From assembly GCF_963675165.1 (NCBI RefSeq), contig NC_087377.1, positions 4,650,042 through 4,714,041 on the forward strand: a stretch of DNA of 64,000 nucleotides, read 5' to 3'. Origin of the DNA: Halichondria panicea (taxonomy: Eukaryota > Porifera > Demospongiae > Suberitida > Halichondriidae). Under the pieces are notes generated by a model that was not told where the DNA came from, did not search any database, and saw only the letters and a list, made by a program, of their open reading frames with translations. A program made the position numbers and the translations under genes. Positions within the stretch are counted from its first letter, which is position 1. Every line of letters starts with the position of its first letter. Below are positions 22,157 to 28,645 of the stretch, piece by piece.

Positions 22157-23581
22157 CGTGCGTGCGTACGTTAGGTACTGTATGTAATCTGCTCTGTTAA
22201 TACATGATACAACAAGCCTTCGTTGTTTATTGGCTTAGTTCTACTGTTTACTTTTCACTTGTTTGTCTCGTCCATGCATACATACATGTACAGCACGTGT
22301 GTCTAGGAAGCAGGACGGAACTAGAGGTGCTAAAGTTTGCTGAGGATGGTTTCTCCTTCCACTGGAGCAAAGAGGGCTCCAGACGTCAGATCAAGACAAC
22401 TGATGATCAGCCCAACACTGTGAGCTTCCGGAGTGTGAGAGAGGAGGACTTTGGTCACTACCAGTGTGAGGTGAAGGATGCAGCTGCTGGGAAAGTGCTC
22501 CTCACTCTCTACACAGCTCTCTACAAACACCAGTCAAGTCAGTTATCTAACCTCAAGTATCCCCGTTGTCCTTGATCCCATTTATCACATACTAAGTTCT
22601 GTGATTTCTACTTATTACATAACCAGTGTACACACAGTGTTTACTTCCTCTGCCCCACAATCACAACAGAACTCTTACAACTGCCCAATTCACATTAATT
22701 TAGTGTGTAGCTTTTCATTAGCTAGGGGGCCACTTGTGTCAGTGTGTGCATTACATTAACTATCGTATAGCGGGTAATTTTCGAGGGGTAAAATATTCGT
22801 TATTTCCGTGGGCACTGACTTCCTCCCTATAAAAAAAGTTTACTGGAACGCATGCCGGGCAGTACAGGCAATAAAGTCAGCGACATTTTTACAGACAAAA
22901 ATCACTGTTTTCGATTTGTCAATGAATGCCATGGATTTTTACCCCACGAATATTACCCACTATCTATCTTACTTCCAATAAACAAAGTTCTATCAGATCA
23001 TAATTCCATGTATCATAATCGGAAACCTTCAGTCTGGAAAATACATGATCTTGATTCCTACAGGCCTGGCATTTCCCATTAATATACACATTGCTATAAT
23101 TATCGTAATTATTGTGCATTTTCAGATGCTTACTGTATTATGCAGTTCGTCATAAAACTGGTAATTTTCAATGCAATATGTACTTGTGTGTGTGTGTGTA
23201 GGATCGTCACAAGAGGAGCATCCTAGCAGAAACCAAACAGTAGAAATTGCACAACAACGGTCGTCGGTTCTGACTGGAGATGATATTCTAACAATTTGTG
23301 AGAATCTGAGAAGTGCCAGCAAAGATTGGTTCAACTTGGGACTGGCTCTCGGGGTGAAGTTTTACGAGTTGGAAAATATTCGAGATCGAAGCACAGATAA
23401 TGTGTGCCGCCTAACGATGATAGTAGCCAAGCGTCTTGAAGTAACTCATCCACCGATGACATGGCCTTACATATGTGAATGTCTAAGGAAGCCTACTGTT
23501 GCACGTAACGATGTAGCCGAGGAAATTGAAGACAAGTATGTGAGGACAGCAATTGCAGTTGCTCATAGTGCCACCAATTGA
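2496..23581 (+). CDS. Gene A: WW-ankyrin-SH3-ROC-COR-Ig-Death protein, interrupted by two mobile elements
   Basis: Exons by splice sites and phase: 2496-2515, 2575-2694, 3120-3442, 3794-3895, 4150-4257, 10115-10164, 10403-10520, 10854-11015, 12867-13070 continuing at 14692-15539 and again at 20825-22045 (one exon split by insertions), 22294-22537, 23202-23581. Every junction is GT-AG and keeps frame. Domains in order: WW, five ankyrin repeats, SH3, a helical module, Roco-type GTPase (ROC), COR, Ig-like, Death. ROC-COR is a GTPase plus dimerisation unit in Roco proteins; ankyrin, WW, SH3 and Death modules bind partners, so a cytoplasmic signalling scaffold is inferred. The start is the first ATG, in a context shared with gene B at 52242. 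As sequenced, the protein would be cut after the P-loop, yet the remaining frames are free of stops, which suggests recent disruption or an insertion allele. Confidence 0.8.
2917..3020. repeat. CA-rich microsatellite in gene A intron
   Basis: Interrupted (CA)n tract in the intron between the WW exon and the first ankyrin exon. It happens to be open in two frames, giving spurious His-Thr peptides that should not be annotated as protein. Confidence 0.85.
3120..4257 (+). CDS. Gene A exons 3-5: five ankyrin repeats
   Basis: Exon 3 (3120-3442) carries three repeats: [20 protein letters not shown], then [20 protein letters not shown], then a degenerate one with [15 protein letters not shown]. Exon 4 (3794-3895) is a canonical repeat ([20 protein letters not shown]), exon 5 (4150-4257) another ([20 protein letters not shown]) followed by a proline-rich end. 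Exons 3 to 5 all end in phase 1. Exons 3 and 4 have close counterparts at 52502-52812 and 53134-53235; exon 5 has none. Ankyrin repeats form protein-binding solenoids. Confidence 0.85.
4911..5455. mobile_element. 545-bp foldback MITE, TA duplication
   Basis: A near-perfect palindrome: the left arm (about 4911-5128) is repeated inverted in the right arm (about 5232-5455), leaving a ~100-base loop. Ends read CTCAGGTATATTAAGG inward and TA flanks both sides, the signature of Tc1/mariner-type insertion. No transposase gene is present. It lies in the long intron of gene A and is related to the next element by its terminal sequence. Confidence 0.85.
5899..6561. mobile_element. 663-bp MITE related to the 4911 element
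   Basis: Ends read CTCAGGTGCATTAAGGACTG inward on both sides, matching the termini of the element at 4911 apart from two bases, and TA flanks each end. The inverted similarity is confined to short subterminal stretches (the right arm includes AATTCAGCAATAATTGAAGG, as in the relative). The interior differs and contains no convincing coding sequence. It sits in the same gene A intron. Confidence 0.8.
6591..7130. mobile_element. ~540-bp inverted-repeat element with AGCCTCGATTCCAGGCCG ends
   Basis: The left end AGCCTCGATTCCAGGCCGAT is repeated inverted at 7110-7130 with minor differences. Internally there is a second inverted pair around GAAGCCAGAAGAGGCT and AGCCTCTTCTG. Similar CCTCGATCCCAGGCC ends occur near 25210, 57212 and 63684, so this is a dispersed family. 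No transposase frame is visible. Confidence 0.65.
7404..9023. mobile_element. 1.62-kb foldback element with CCGTATATCTTC ends
   Basis: The ends read CCGTATATCTTCTAATTTAT inward on both sides and are flanked by TA. Inside is a much longer inverted repeat: about 7680-8075 is repeated inverted at about 8335-8760 with scattered differences, around a ~260-base loop. No transposase frame is present. The open frames at 7685-7882 and 8166-8375 lie inside the arms or loop and resemble no protein I know. Confidence 0.8.
9329..9891. mobile_element. 563-bp MITE with CCGTACTCTAC ends
   Basis: The left end CCGTACTCTACCAAGATTAC pairs with an inverted right end ending GTAGAGTACGG; TA flanks both. Subterminal GGGCGTAATC/GATTACGCCC words recur. 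It is non-coding and located in the long intron before the SH3 exons of gene A. Confidence 0.75.
10115..10520 (+). CDS. Gene A exons 6-7: SH3 domain
   Basis: Exon 6 (10115-10164) and exon 7 (10403-10520) join in phase 0 to give [20 protein letters not shown] followed by [20 protein letters not shown]. This has the SH3 landmarks: PDE-x-S/F-x-x-G, a V-x-x-E-x-x-GW turn and G-V/L-FP-S-x-x-x-E. The first beta strand (ALYDY motif) is not visible, so the domain is short or its start is divergent. A proline-rich tail ([10 protein letters not shown]) follows. The paralogue gene B has no equivalent exons. Confidence 0.75.
10854..11015 (+). CDS. Gene A exon 8: conserved helical module of unknown family
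   Basis: Encodes [20 protein letters not shown], then [20 protein letters not shown] and [13 protein letters not shown]. The pattern suggests two or three amphipathic helices. I do not recognise the family; a Death-fold-like or helical linker role before the GTPase is possible. The exon is about 94% identical at nucleotide level to 54222-54392 in gene B, which has a three-codon insertion, and the identity continues into the following intron. It starts in phase 1 from exon 7 and ends in phase 1. Confidence 0.75.
11510..11935. repeat. Dispersed repeat (TTTAGTAGCC family), copy 1
   Basis: Sequence with words TTTAGTAGCCATTCTC, GCACGTGGCAGCCAT and AACTTTCTCATGGCA recurs in the same order near 58420-58720 and 62885-63250, with CGCGGCCTCTGATCAAACAT following in copies 1 and 3. 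It is non-coding and lies in an intron of gene A; the other copies lie in or just after gene B. It may be a mobile element relic or duplicated intron sequence. Confidence 0.6.
11938..12544. mobile_element. MITE of the GCGCGAAATTTTCGAGG family carrying a nested element
   Basis: Both ends contain GCGCGAAATTTTCGAGG (right end inverted), and the right end terminates CGCTATACGG followed by TA. Read on the other strand, the MITE at 51700-51936 is colinear with this copy over nearly its whole length, except that this copy holds an extra 369-bp insertion. The left end is slightly degenerate. Confidence 0.75.
12067..12435. mobile_element. 369-bp nested MITE, CAGTAGAC ends
   Basis: Inverted ends CAGTAGACACTCG and CGAGAGTCTACTG with TA on each side, inserted in the older MITE at 11938. 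The CAGTAGACTCTCG-type terminus resembles pogo/Tc1-like non-autonomous elements of animals (family knowledge). No coding capacity. Confidence 0.75.
12867..15539 (+). CDS. Gene A exon 9, 5' part: ROC-like GTPase domain, split by an insertion
   Basis: The host sequence is 12867-13070 plus 14692-15539. The P-loop (G1) is [17 protein letters not shown]. The G3 motif is [18 protein letters not shown], the DxGGQ variant seen in Roco proteins. The G4-type motif is [10 protein letters not shown]. Between G1 and G3 is a long acidic, Ser/Thr-rich insert. The two pieces meet at a TA that is duplicated around the element at 13071-14689; taking one TA, the frame reads on as [11 protein letters not shown]. 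No GT donor exists at the left boundary, which argues against an intron. The piece is cut again at 15539 by the LTR element. Confidence 0.85.
13071..14689. mobile_element. 1619-bp non-autonomous DNA element inside the GTPase exon
   Basis: Ends read CACTACAAAAAAAA and, inverted, CACTGCAAAAAATT; TA is duplicated at 13069-13070 and 14690-14691. The interior is very AT-rich, with no frame resembling a transposase. A ~100-base unit (CCCTCACCTCTCACAGAA...) is tandemly repeated from 13843 to about 14075, with units beginning near 13843, 13941 and 14045. The CACT(A/G)CAAAAAA ends recall EnSpm/CACTA elements, but a 2-bp rather than 3-bp duplication does not fit, so the superfamily is left open. Confidence 0.75.
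13843..14075. repeat. ~100-bp tandem repeat inside the 1.6-kb element
   Basis: About two and a third copies of a unit starting GTCCCTCACCTCTCACAGAA and containing GTATCATCATCCACTTGGTG. The copies differ by a small indel and a few substitutions. Internal tandem repeats are common in non-autonomous DNA elements. Confidence 0.8.
15540..15829 (+). repeat. 5' LTR, 290 bp
   Basis: Starts TGTGGTGAAC and ends GCATGACA. A TATAAAA box lies near 15699-15705, probably the element promoter. The host reading frame runs into the LTR and meets a stop at 15582-15584, 15 codons in. The copy at 20530-20819 matches base for base by eye. Confidence 0.95.
15832..15849 (+). other. Primer-binding site
   Basis: TGGTGGCAGCGGTGGGAT begins two bases after the 5' LTR, the expected place for the tRNA primer site, and begins with TGG, the complement of a tRNA 3' CCA. 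I cannot name the tRNA without a search. Confidence 0.7.
15908..20542 (+). CDS. Gag-pol polyprotein, Gmr1-like order (gag-PR-INT-RT-RH)
   Basis: 1544 codons, uninterrupted; translation may instead start at the ATG at 16001 (residue 32). Order: a charged coiled-coil region (~50-125), a SCAN-like capsid region (~131-285), two CCHC knuckles (308-321, 349-362), protease with DTGC at 408, integrase with an HHCC finger (~689-727) and D759, D818, E854 (35-residue spacing), a GPY/F-like C-terminus (WQGPYPV), then RT with YLDD at 1259-1262, then RNase H with TDAS (D1410). The protease has Cys after DTG where Ala is usual. The polyprotein makes and integrates the cDNA copy of the element. All motifs are intact, so it is potentially active. 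The stop codon lies inside the 3' LTR. Confidence 0.95.
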   Translation: MSVTRTGRIYNLGESVNETEQDVESDQAVITMAETGTGVTELLQMLLEDRRSRDEAETERARAREEENRQRERERAEEQERRERESEQRMQMMQSQVEMMRNWMDLNQSREEIKAKRAEDLRHLNLAKLTENEDIEAYLTTFERLMTAFEVKEEHWAHKLAPQLMGRAQQAFAAMDVEKAKNYEDVKRAILQRYDISEETYRKRFRTTKKAEGEAYLELATKLRDLLEKWTAGCTTMEALKEKIVVEQLMEGMPRDLRIWLGDRKPTTGEEAGRLADSYVHSRQLDPKELPPRETRRPSSESGATKTCHYCKIKGHIAKDCRKAMADRMTEKGRREANKTKMEWNKIKCYNCQETGHIAANCPSKSNLFTEETELVYMNEDKLEKKINPQITRSGTVEGKAVDEIVLDTGCARSMVRSDLLPQKKQLGRVRIRCAHGDVREYPLVSVEIGLGEGRHQIEAAISKTLPVPVLLGRDVAGLLEMLQNKEGTVRTEEALAVMTRAQAKKNEEERVELEKIQQQEGIKQPTTTSDTSTDEMPDDQVAKMVPNTPNTPDDQQAEMLTDLDVTDDQIAEMPIGAEMDPDLFLEVKKHQQLTRREKRQQRREVAQNKQTHPLDLSPIELRRMQQEDVTLKGIREAMNGATGASKMVFHEENGLIYRQWISPHGEDSSPIQQLVLPESCRSLVMSLAHHIPMAGHMGQRKTVERILQRFYWPTVFEDVKKLCQSCEECQRTSKGKKQRVPMIPLPIIREPFERIAMDIVGPLPRSRTGNRYILVICDYSTRYPETVPLRTIDAEHVAKELIMFFSRVGIPREILTDQGANFTSGLLAELYRLLKIQPIQTSPYHPQTDGLVERFNQTLKSMLRKTANEEGKDWDQLIPYLLFAYREVPQSSTGFSPFELMYGRQVRGPLDVLKESWESSKKSTESVVSYVLTIQEKLAKMSELACENLKKAQTTQKKWYDRNARERQLQVEDNVLVLLPSSTNKLLAKWQGPYPVKKVISPVTYEVDMFDHKKRRRVFHINMLRKWNTPTIPNLLAEEERGELTDELPLWKESDGITKKIVMDKRLEKTQQYDLRQLTNEFVEAMRDTPGRTAIIEHDIETGTARPIRLPPYRLPHAYRETVKKEIAEMLEHGVIEPSTSEWSAPIVLVKKKDGTMRFCVDYRRLNGVSEADAYPMPRIDEMIDRLGQAKYITTLDLTKGYWQVPLTKKAQTKTAFVTPFGLYHFNVIPFGLQGAPATFQRLMDRVLQGLEEYAAAYLDDVVIYSSNWKDHLYHLRQVLERIQDAGLTMKLSKCQFGMAHCIYLGHVVGSGVVKPEETKLEAMMEFPRPKTKKEVRCFLGLTGYYRRFIPDFASIAAPLSDLTRKNLPSTVIWTPACETAFQTLKKQMLSQPILHNPDFSRAFVLQTDASQRGVGAVLSQTDGDGAEHPVGYFSRKLLNREEHYSTVEKECLAIKLAVEAFRVYLLGRPFVIQTDHHSLEWMERMKENNNRLIRWSLALQPFNFSVRYRKGKDNQNADALSRLPISHPDMNVAGEGERNVVN
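20512..20529 (+). other. Polypurine tract
   Basis: AGGAGAAGGGGAGAGGAA, all purines, immediately before the 3' LTR. This is the plus-strand priming site for reverse transcription. It overlaps the last codons of the gag-pol frame. Confidence 0.9.
20530..20819 (+). repeat. 3' LTR, 290 bp
   Basis: Identical by eye to the 5' LTR at 15540-15829. It is followed by CTAAG, the second copy of the host target sequence, after which the host frame resumes. Confidence 0.95.
20825..22045 (+). CDS. Gene A exon 9, 3' part: COR domain
   Basis: Host coding sequence resumes directly after the CTAAG duplication, in the frame left at 15539. It encodes a linker, then [18 protein letters not shown] and [20 protein letters not shown]. 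The hydrophobic stretch [16 protein letters not shown] corresponds to the COR signature (F/L-H-x-x-G-x-x-x-Y-F), followed by a [16 protein letters not shown] segment. COR domains dimerise Roco GTPases. The COR-like part of gene B (about 60960-61400) has the equivalent [14 protein letters not shown]. The exon ends GGAAAG before a GT donor in phase 0. Confidence 0.85.
22046..22172. repeat. (GT)n microsatellite starting at the splice donor
   Basis: A long GT/TG tract with a few GC interruptions begins directly at the 5' splice site of the intron after the COR exon. Every second base is a potential GT donor, so splice-site slippage is possible, though only positions in frame with the next exon would be useful. 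Confidence 0.9.
22294..22537 (+). CDS. Gene A exon 10: Ig-like domain
   Basis: Encodes [20 protein letters not shown] and later [20 protein letters not shown]. It has the Ig hallmarks: a core W in strand C and the D-x-G-x-Y-x-C motif of strand F. The strand B cysteine is not obvious, as in some intracellular I-set or MALT1-like Ig domains. I chose the donor at 22538 (GTCAGT) because it alone gives the phase needed for the Death exon. Ig next to Death is a MALT1-like neighbourhood, but the rest of the protein differs. Confidence 0.75.
22764..22965. mobile_element. ~200-bp MITE, CGTATAGCGGGTAATTTTCG end
   Basis: The left end CGTATAGCGGGTAATTTTCG and the inverted right end (AATATTACCCACTATC) form an imperfect terminal inverted repeat in the last intron of gene A. 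The end resembles the elements at 51700 and 62676, and the phrase ACTATCGTATAGCGGGT also occurs at 42302. Confidence 0.6.
23202..23581 (+). CDS. Gene A last exon: Death domain and stop
   Basis: Encodes [20 protein letters not shown], then [20 protein letters not shown], a classic Death-domain helix 2-3 pattern (W-x-x-LG-x-x-LG), then [20 protein letters not shown] corresponding to helices 5-6. The stop is TGA at 23579-23581. Death domains assemble oligomeric signalling platforms in apoptosis and innate immunity. The exon begins in phase 1 and fits the chosen Ig exon donor. Confidence 0.85.
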
Positions 23582-23715
23582 TCATGAGAACCTGACAAGG
23601 TACGTGTGTTTGTAATCTGATTGTAGTCTAATCTGATGTTTTGTTCTCTATAGCTTTGGTTGATTGTGCTGTGCTCATGCTTTCATACAGATACTGGAGT
23701 TGCTTAAAAGGGACA

Positions 23716-23721
23716 AATAAA
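23716..23721 (+). terminator. Polyadenylation signal of gene A
   Basis: AATAAA 135 bases after the stop codon, the nearest canonical hexamer. Cleavage would be expected 10-30 bases later; no downstream GU-rich element was checked. Confidence 0.55.
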
Positions 23722-24312
23722 GATGTCAAGTAAAGAATCATGCAAGAATGTCAAGTAAAAAACTAACTCTGTGTTGACTATAAGTACTGACTATTATAAT
23801 GCTCTGTGCTCTGTGTTTGATTATACCACCTTCAAGTTTATAATCATTTCCAGCTTTCTAGTTTAGTGACCCTTTACCATTCTTGTTGGGTACGGATCAC
23901 TTCAGTTGCAGCTTCTTGTTAACCACATGGAGAGAGCTAGAGCTAGAGTGAGTGTCTGCAGGCATGAGCTGGAGGAGCACGCAGTCCAGTATTAGTGGAT
24001 ATGGTGGCTAGTCTGCAGAGGGAGCTGGACAATGCTAGGGTGAGTAGGTTTGCTTAGGAATATTAAGAAATACACATTGTTGACATGTTTCAATCAGCTT
24101 AGTAGTGATCCCACTCCCAAGTGTTGACATTCATGATCTAGTAGCATAATAATACATTAATCTTGATTTAATTAACAGCAGTGAATAATGATGTGGCTGA
24201 TCTTATCAGTACAATACAGAGTGTCCTTCAGTTATGTGTGTTTTAGTTAGTAGGCATTGCTTAGGAATAATAACAGTGTTATGTTGTTGTCATGATTGTG
24301 TGTTCCTTCCAG

Positions 24313-24979
24313 AGGGACTGAGTGTGGATCATCATTTGAGGGTAGTGAGGACAGCTGCCTGGGAGGTGAGGGGGACATGGCGTCCTGTGGGAGAGCAGTT
24401 GGGTGTCAATGAGGGGACACTAGATGTGAGTGCTCTGCTGTGTGTGTACTGAACACTGTATAGCAGTAGATGACTGTGTACTAATAGCCCTGTGCTCATA
24501 CAGTCAGGCATCATCAGTTAAGGAATGTGCCAGCAAGCAGTACTGCACTGATTGTCATAATTAGCCTGCATGTGCAAACCCATTATTAGCCTATAGCAGT
24601 AATTATCCTCATTCCTATAATCCTCTGTGTGCCTGTGGTGTCAGTGACTGTATAGCTGTAGTAGTGAAATTAGTAGTTCGCATGTACACCCACACACACC
24701 CACACACCCACACACACCCACCCACATACACACACACCCACACACCCACACACACACACACACACCCCACCCACACACACACACACACAGGCCATCAAGA
24801 GGGACTATCAGAATGAGTCTGGTGTGTGTTTCACTAAACTACTGGAGCAATGGTTGACAGGATCCACCCCCACCCCCACACTAGGAGCACTCATCCATGC
24901 ACTCAAGTCTCCTGTCATTAGTCGTGGAGACATTGCCCAACAGATGGAGTCTAAACTAACCAAGCTAGCTTCACAGTAA
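24313..24979 (+). CDS. Second Death-domain gene, 3' exons
   Basis: Exon 24313-24425 encodes HHLRVVRTAAWEVRGTWRPV then GEQLGVNEGTLD; exon 24791-24979 encodes AIKRDYQNESGVCFTKLLEQ then WLTGSTPTPTLGALIHALKS and ends at TAA 24977-24979. Together they make a Death domain (W-x-x-VGEQLGV ... LLEQWL ... LxxLIxAL). The 5' end is not certain: an upstream stretch at about 24001-24039 (MVASLQRELDNAR) could be a coiled-coil exon, but I cannot link it by phase. It follows gene A by about 700 bases and may be a separate gene or a relic of a duplicated 3' end. Confidence 0.65.
24686..24790. repeat. CA-rich microsatellite
   Basis: An ACAC/CCAC tract running into the 3' splice acceptor of the last Death exon (CACACAG before 24791). 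It supplies the pyrimidine-poor but AG-terminated acceptor context; the same arrangement appears at 49791 in the kinase gene. Confidence 0.8.
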
Positions 24980-24999
24980 CAGCTCCACTGACTCCATAT

Positions 25000-26530
25000 C
25001 ATGATAGTGACTCGTACATCTTTTATTGATCAGAAACAGCTAATTAATTTTTATGCTTTGTTTTGCTGGTTCCCACTCCTGCTAAGATTTTTGCATAAAA
25101 ATAATAATGCAGTCCATCAGCGTTATAATTATATAAAAGCGTATACAATTGCCATGGCAGTTTTATTCAGGTTGATTTTGTACATTAATGGCAGCATGCA
25201 TGATAGCTAGCCTCCATCCCAGGCCGAGATTTTGCTTTTATAACGGTTAGTTGTTTGCCTAACTGTTATAAAGCGAAAACTCGGCCTGGGATCGAGTGCA
25301 TGATAGCTAGCTGAAAAGGTCGTCAAGCTTCTGCATGATAATGGATAAAAGGGGAGGGGCTGGTCTATCTGTGTTGCAGAAACAGCGCGAGCATTATCCA
25401 GCCATGGAAAGATAGAGCTGGAGTCATTTGTAAGTTGAAACCGTACATCCGCATGTTCATCTTGTGTGTATCTTGTTCCAGCTATTGATTGGATTGTTCA
25501 CTCTCTGGCCTTTGAGTGTATTGGTGTTGCTTTGTTTGTTGAGAGTGGAAGGTTTCTGTTCTGGTATTCCTTGTGTCTCAGAAGTGTGGTGGCCCCTTAG
25601 GTGTGTAGGTCATGCAGCTTAATATTATACTTGCCAGCAAAGCGCACGTTAAATGCATGTATGCATGACTAAACTCTTGTCGACAATGCTTTTTATGTAC
25701 TGTTTTAAATACGCATGGCTAAGAGTATATTACCTGCAATGCATGGCCTTGAACCCTTTGGTGGTGGGGGGGAGGAGGGATGGTGTCCATAGCACTGAAG
25801 TAATCAATTAGAATGTGTGTGGAAGGTTCTTCTACAGTCGGGTCACAGGACAGCATCTTCTTGTTCTTGAAACAGTTGCCAAACCAGCCTTTGTGTGCAA
25901 TGATGGATTACTTATGGCATCCCAGTCTTTTGAGGGAGCACTCTGCTGTTAGTACCTGCCTAAAAGGAAAGCAGCACAGGATCCTGCCATAATTGGGAGT
26001 GCTCGTTATCATGCAGTTCCAATAGTTAGTTAGCTATAGGATCATTAGAATAGCTAGCTATAATAATTATAGTTAGACAACTGCTGCTTCTTGGCTTATA
26101 TACTAATCTGTTATGACGGCTTTTTTAGGATCTTAACTCGGTGCTACTGCACATGGAATTGGTAAGTTCAGGCTTTAACTAAACCCTATATATAGGTGTG
26201 CCAAGGGAACTGTAGCCTTTGACTGGATTAGGGAAGAGTAGTCTTGAGCACTTGTGCAAGCCTTGCATGCCAGGCTTGTTGCAACTGGAGTCGAAAAGGG
26301 CTTCAAGAGCAAGGAGGTGTTGTCTCTGTGAGCCTATACTGTTGTTGAACCATGCATCCCATGCACACATTCTGGTTGATTACTTCTCTGCTCAGTTAAT
26401 TGTACTCACAGTCACAGGGTCCCTTTAGTTTATTATGCCCTTATTGTATTAGTCCCTTGGGAAAGGAAACTACTGGAGACTACTGGTGGTGGTCCTTCTG
26501 TGGTTGATTTGATTGGTTGTTGTGGGGTTG
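25000..26530. other. Intergenic stretch with a hairpin
   Basis: No gene is recognised. At 25207-25302 a ~95-base hairpin has arms reading ATCCCAGGCCGAG and CTCGGCCTGGGAT around a loop containing TATAACGGTTAG and its inverse. This is a short member of the CCAGGCC-ended family also seen at 6591 and 57212. The rest is AT-rich and has no supported coding sequence. Confidence 0.55.
25207..25302. mobile_element. ~95-bp hairpin MITE (CCCAGGCCGAG ends)
   Basis: Almost fully palindromic: CATCCCAGGCCGAGATTTTG on the left pairs with CGAAAACTCGGCCTGGGATC on the right. It may be a minimal derivative of the element type at 6591-7130. Confidence 0.6.
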
Positions 26531-26532
26531 GG

Positions 26533-26593
26533 AAATTTGGTTGGTACTTGATAAAGACTCACGAATATAGCTGAGTCAGCAATAACTACAATA
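26533..26593 (+). repeat. Left terminal inverted repeat of the 14-kb element
   Basis: Contains AAATTTGGTTGGTACTTGAT and ACGAATATAGCTGAGTCAGC. It is matched on the opposite strand at 40474-40538. Outside AAATTT the two flanks stop matching in inverted orientation. Confidence 0.75.
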
Positions 26594-26607
26594 ATAATTA
26601 TCTTTAC

Positions 26608-28645
26608 TGTAATACATGGTTCCATGGTTCCTACTGTTCCAAGGTTCCATGGTTCCTACTGTTCCATGGTTCCAAGGTTCCACTGTCCCTACTGTTCCAT
26701 GGTTCCATGGTTCCTACTGTTCCATGGTTCCTACTGTTCCAAGGTTCCATGGTTCCTACTGTTCCATGGTTCCAAGGTTCCACTGTCCCTACTGTTCCAT
26801 GGTTCCATGGTTCCTACTGTTCCATGGTTCCTACTGTTCCAAGGTTCCATGGTTCCTACTGTTCCATGGTTCCAAGGTTCCACTGTCCCTACTGTTCCAT
26901 GGTTCCATGGTTCCTACTGTTCCATGGTTCCTACTGTTCCAAGGTTCCATGGTTCCTACTGTTCCATGGTTCCAAGGTTCCACTGTCCCTACTGTTCCAT
27001 GGTTCCATGGTTCCTACTGTTCCATGGTTCCTACTGTTCCATGGTTCCAAGGTTCCATGGTTATACTGTTCCATGGTTCCAAGGTTCCACTGTTCCTACT
27101 GTTCCATGGTTCCATGGTTCCACTGTTCCACTGTTCCATGGTTCCTACTGTTCCATGGTTCCATGGTTCCACTGTTCCACTGTTCCATGGTTCCTACTGT
27201 TCCATGGTTCCAAGGTTCCACTGTTCCTACTGTTCCATGGTTCCTACTGTTCCATGGTTCCAAGGTTCCATGGTTATACTGTTCCACGGTTCCAAGGTTC
27301 CACTGTTGCTACTGTTCCATGGTTCCTACTGTTCCATGGTTCCGTGGTTCCACTGTTCCTACTGTTCCATGGTTCCATGGTTCCAAGGTTCCAGTATTCC
27401 TACTGTTCCATGGTTCCAAGGTTCCACTGTTCCTACTATTCCATGGTTCCATAGTTCCACTGTTCCTACTGTTCCATGGTTCCTACTGTTCCATGGTTCC
27501 ATGGTTCCAAGGTTCCTACTGTTCCATGGTTCCTACTGTTCCATGGTTCCCACTGTTCCATGGTTCCCACTGTTCCATGGTTCCTACTGTTCCATGGTTC
27601 CCACTGTTCCATGGTTCCCACTGTTCCATGGTTCCTACTGTTCCATGGTTCCAAGGTTCCACTGTTCCTACTGTTCCATGGTTCCTACTGTTCCATGGTT
27701 CCAAGGTTCCATGGTTATACTGTTCCACGGTTCCAAGGTTCCACTGTTCCTACTGTTCCATGGTTCCATGGTTCCACTGTTCCTACTGTTCCATGGTTCC
27801 ATGGTTCCAAGGTTCCACTGTTCCTACTATTCCATGGTTCCATGGTTCCACTGTTCCTACTGTTCCATGGTTCCAAGGTTCCATGGTTTACTGTTCCATG
27901 GTTCCATGGTTCCACTGTTCCTACTGTTCCATGGTTCCAAGGTTCCACTGTCCTACTGTTCCATGGTTCCAAGGTTTCACTGTTCCTACTTTTCCATGGT
28001 TCCCAGGTTCCATGGTTCCTACTGTTCCATGGTTCCATGGTTCCAAGGTTCCACTGTTCCTACTGTTCCATGGTTCCAAGGTTCCATGGTTCCTACTGTT
28101 CCATGGTTCCAAGGTTCCATGGTTATACTGTTCCATGGTCCAAGGTTCCACTGTTCCTACTGTTCCATGGTTCCCACTGTTCCATGGTTCCTACTGTTCC
28201 ATGGTTCCCACTGTTCCATGGTTCCCACTGTTCCATGGTTCCCACTGTTTCATGGTTCCTACTGTTCCATATGGTTCCTTCCGTTCCATGGTTCCCACTG
28301 TTTCATGGTTCCTACTGTTCCATGGTTCCCTCCGTTCCACTGTTCCATCGTTCCTACTGTTCCATGGTTCCATGGTTCCAATTATGGTTCCCACTGTTCC
28401 ATGGTTCCCTCTCCGTTCCATGGTTCCGTCCGTTCCATGTTCCTACTGTTCTATGGCTCCTATACTGTTCCATGGTTCCTACTGTTCCATGGTTCCTACT
28501 GTTCCATAAATCCCACTGGTCCACTGTTCCATGCATGGTTCCTACTGTTCTGTGTTCCGTGCTGTTCCATTGTTCCATGGTTGTTCCAAGATTCCTACTG
28601 TTCCATGATTCCCACTGTTCCATGGCTCCTACTGTTAATGTTCCA
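26608..28645. repeat. Left octamer array (GTTCCNNN), with 100-bp higher-order repeats
   Basis: About 2 kb built from 8-9-bp units GTTCCATG, GTTCCAAG, GTTCCACT and GTTCCTACT. At the left edge the units form an exact 100-bp higher-order repeat: the marker CACTGTCCCT occurs at 26681, 26781, 26881 and 26981. The array becomes more degenerate toward 28640. It is free of stops in several frames on both strands, giving long false open frames of MVP/FHGS repeats; nothing supports translation. Confidence 0.95.
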
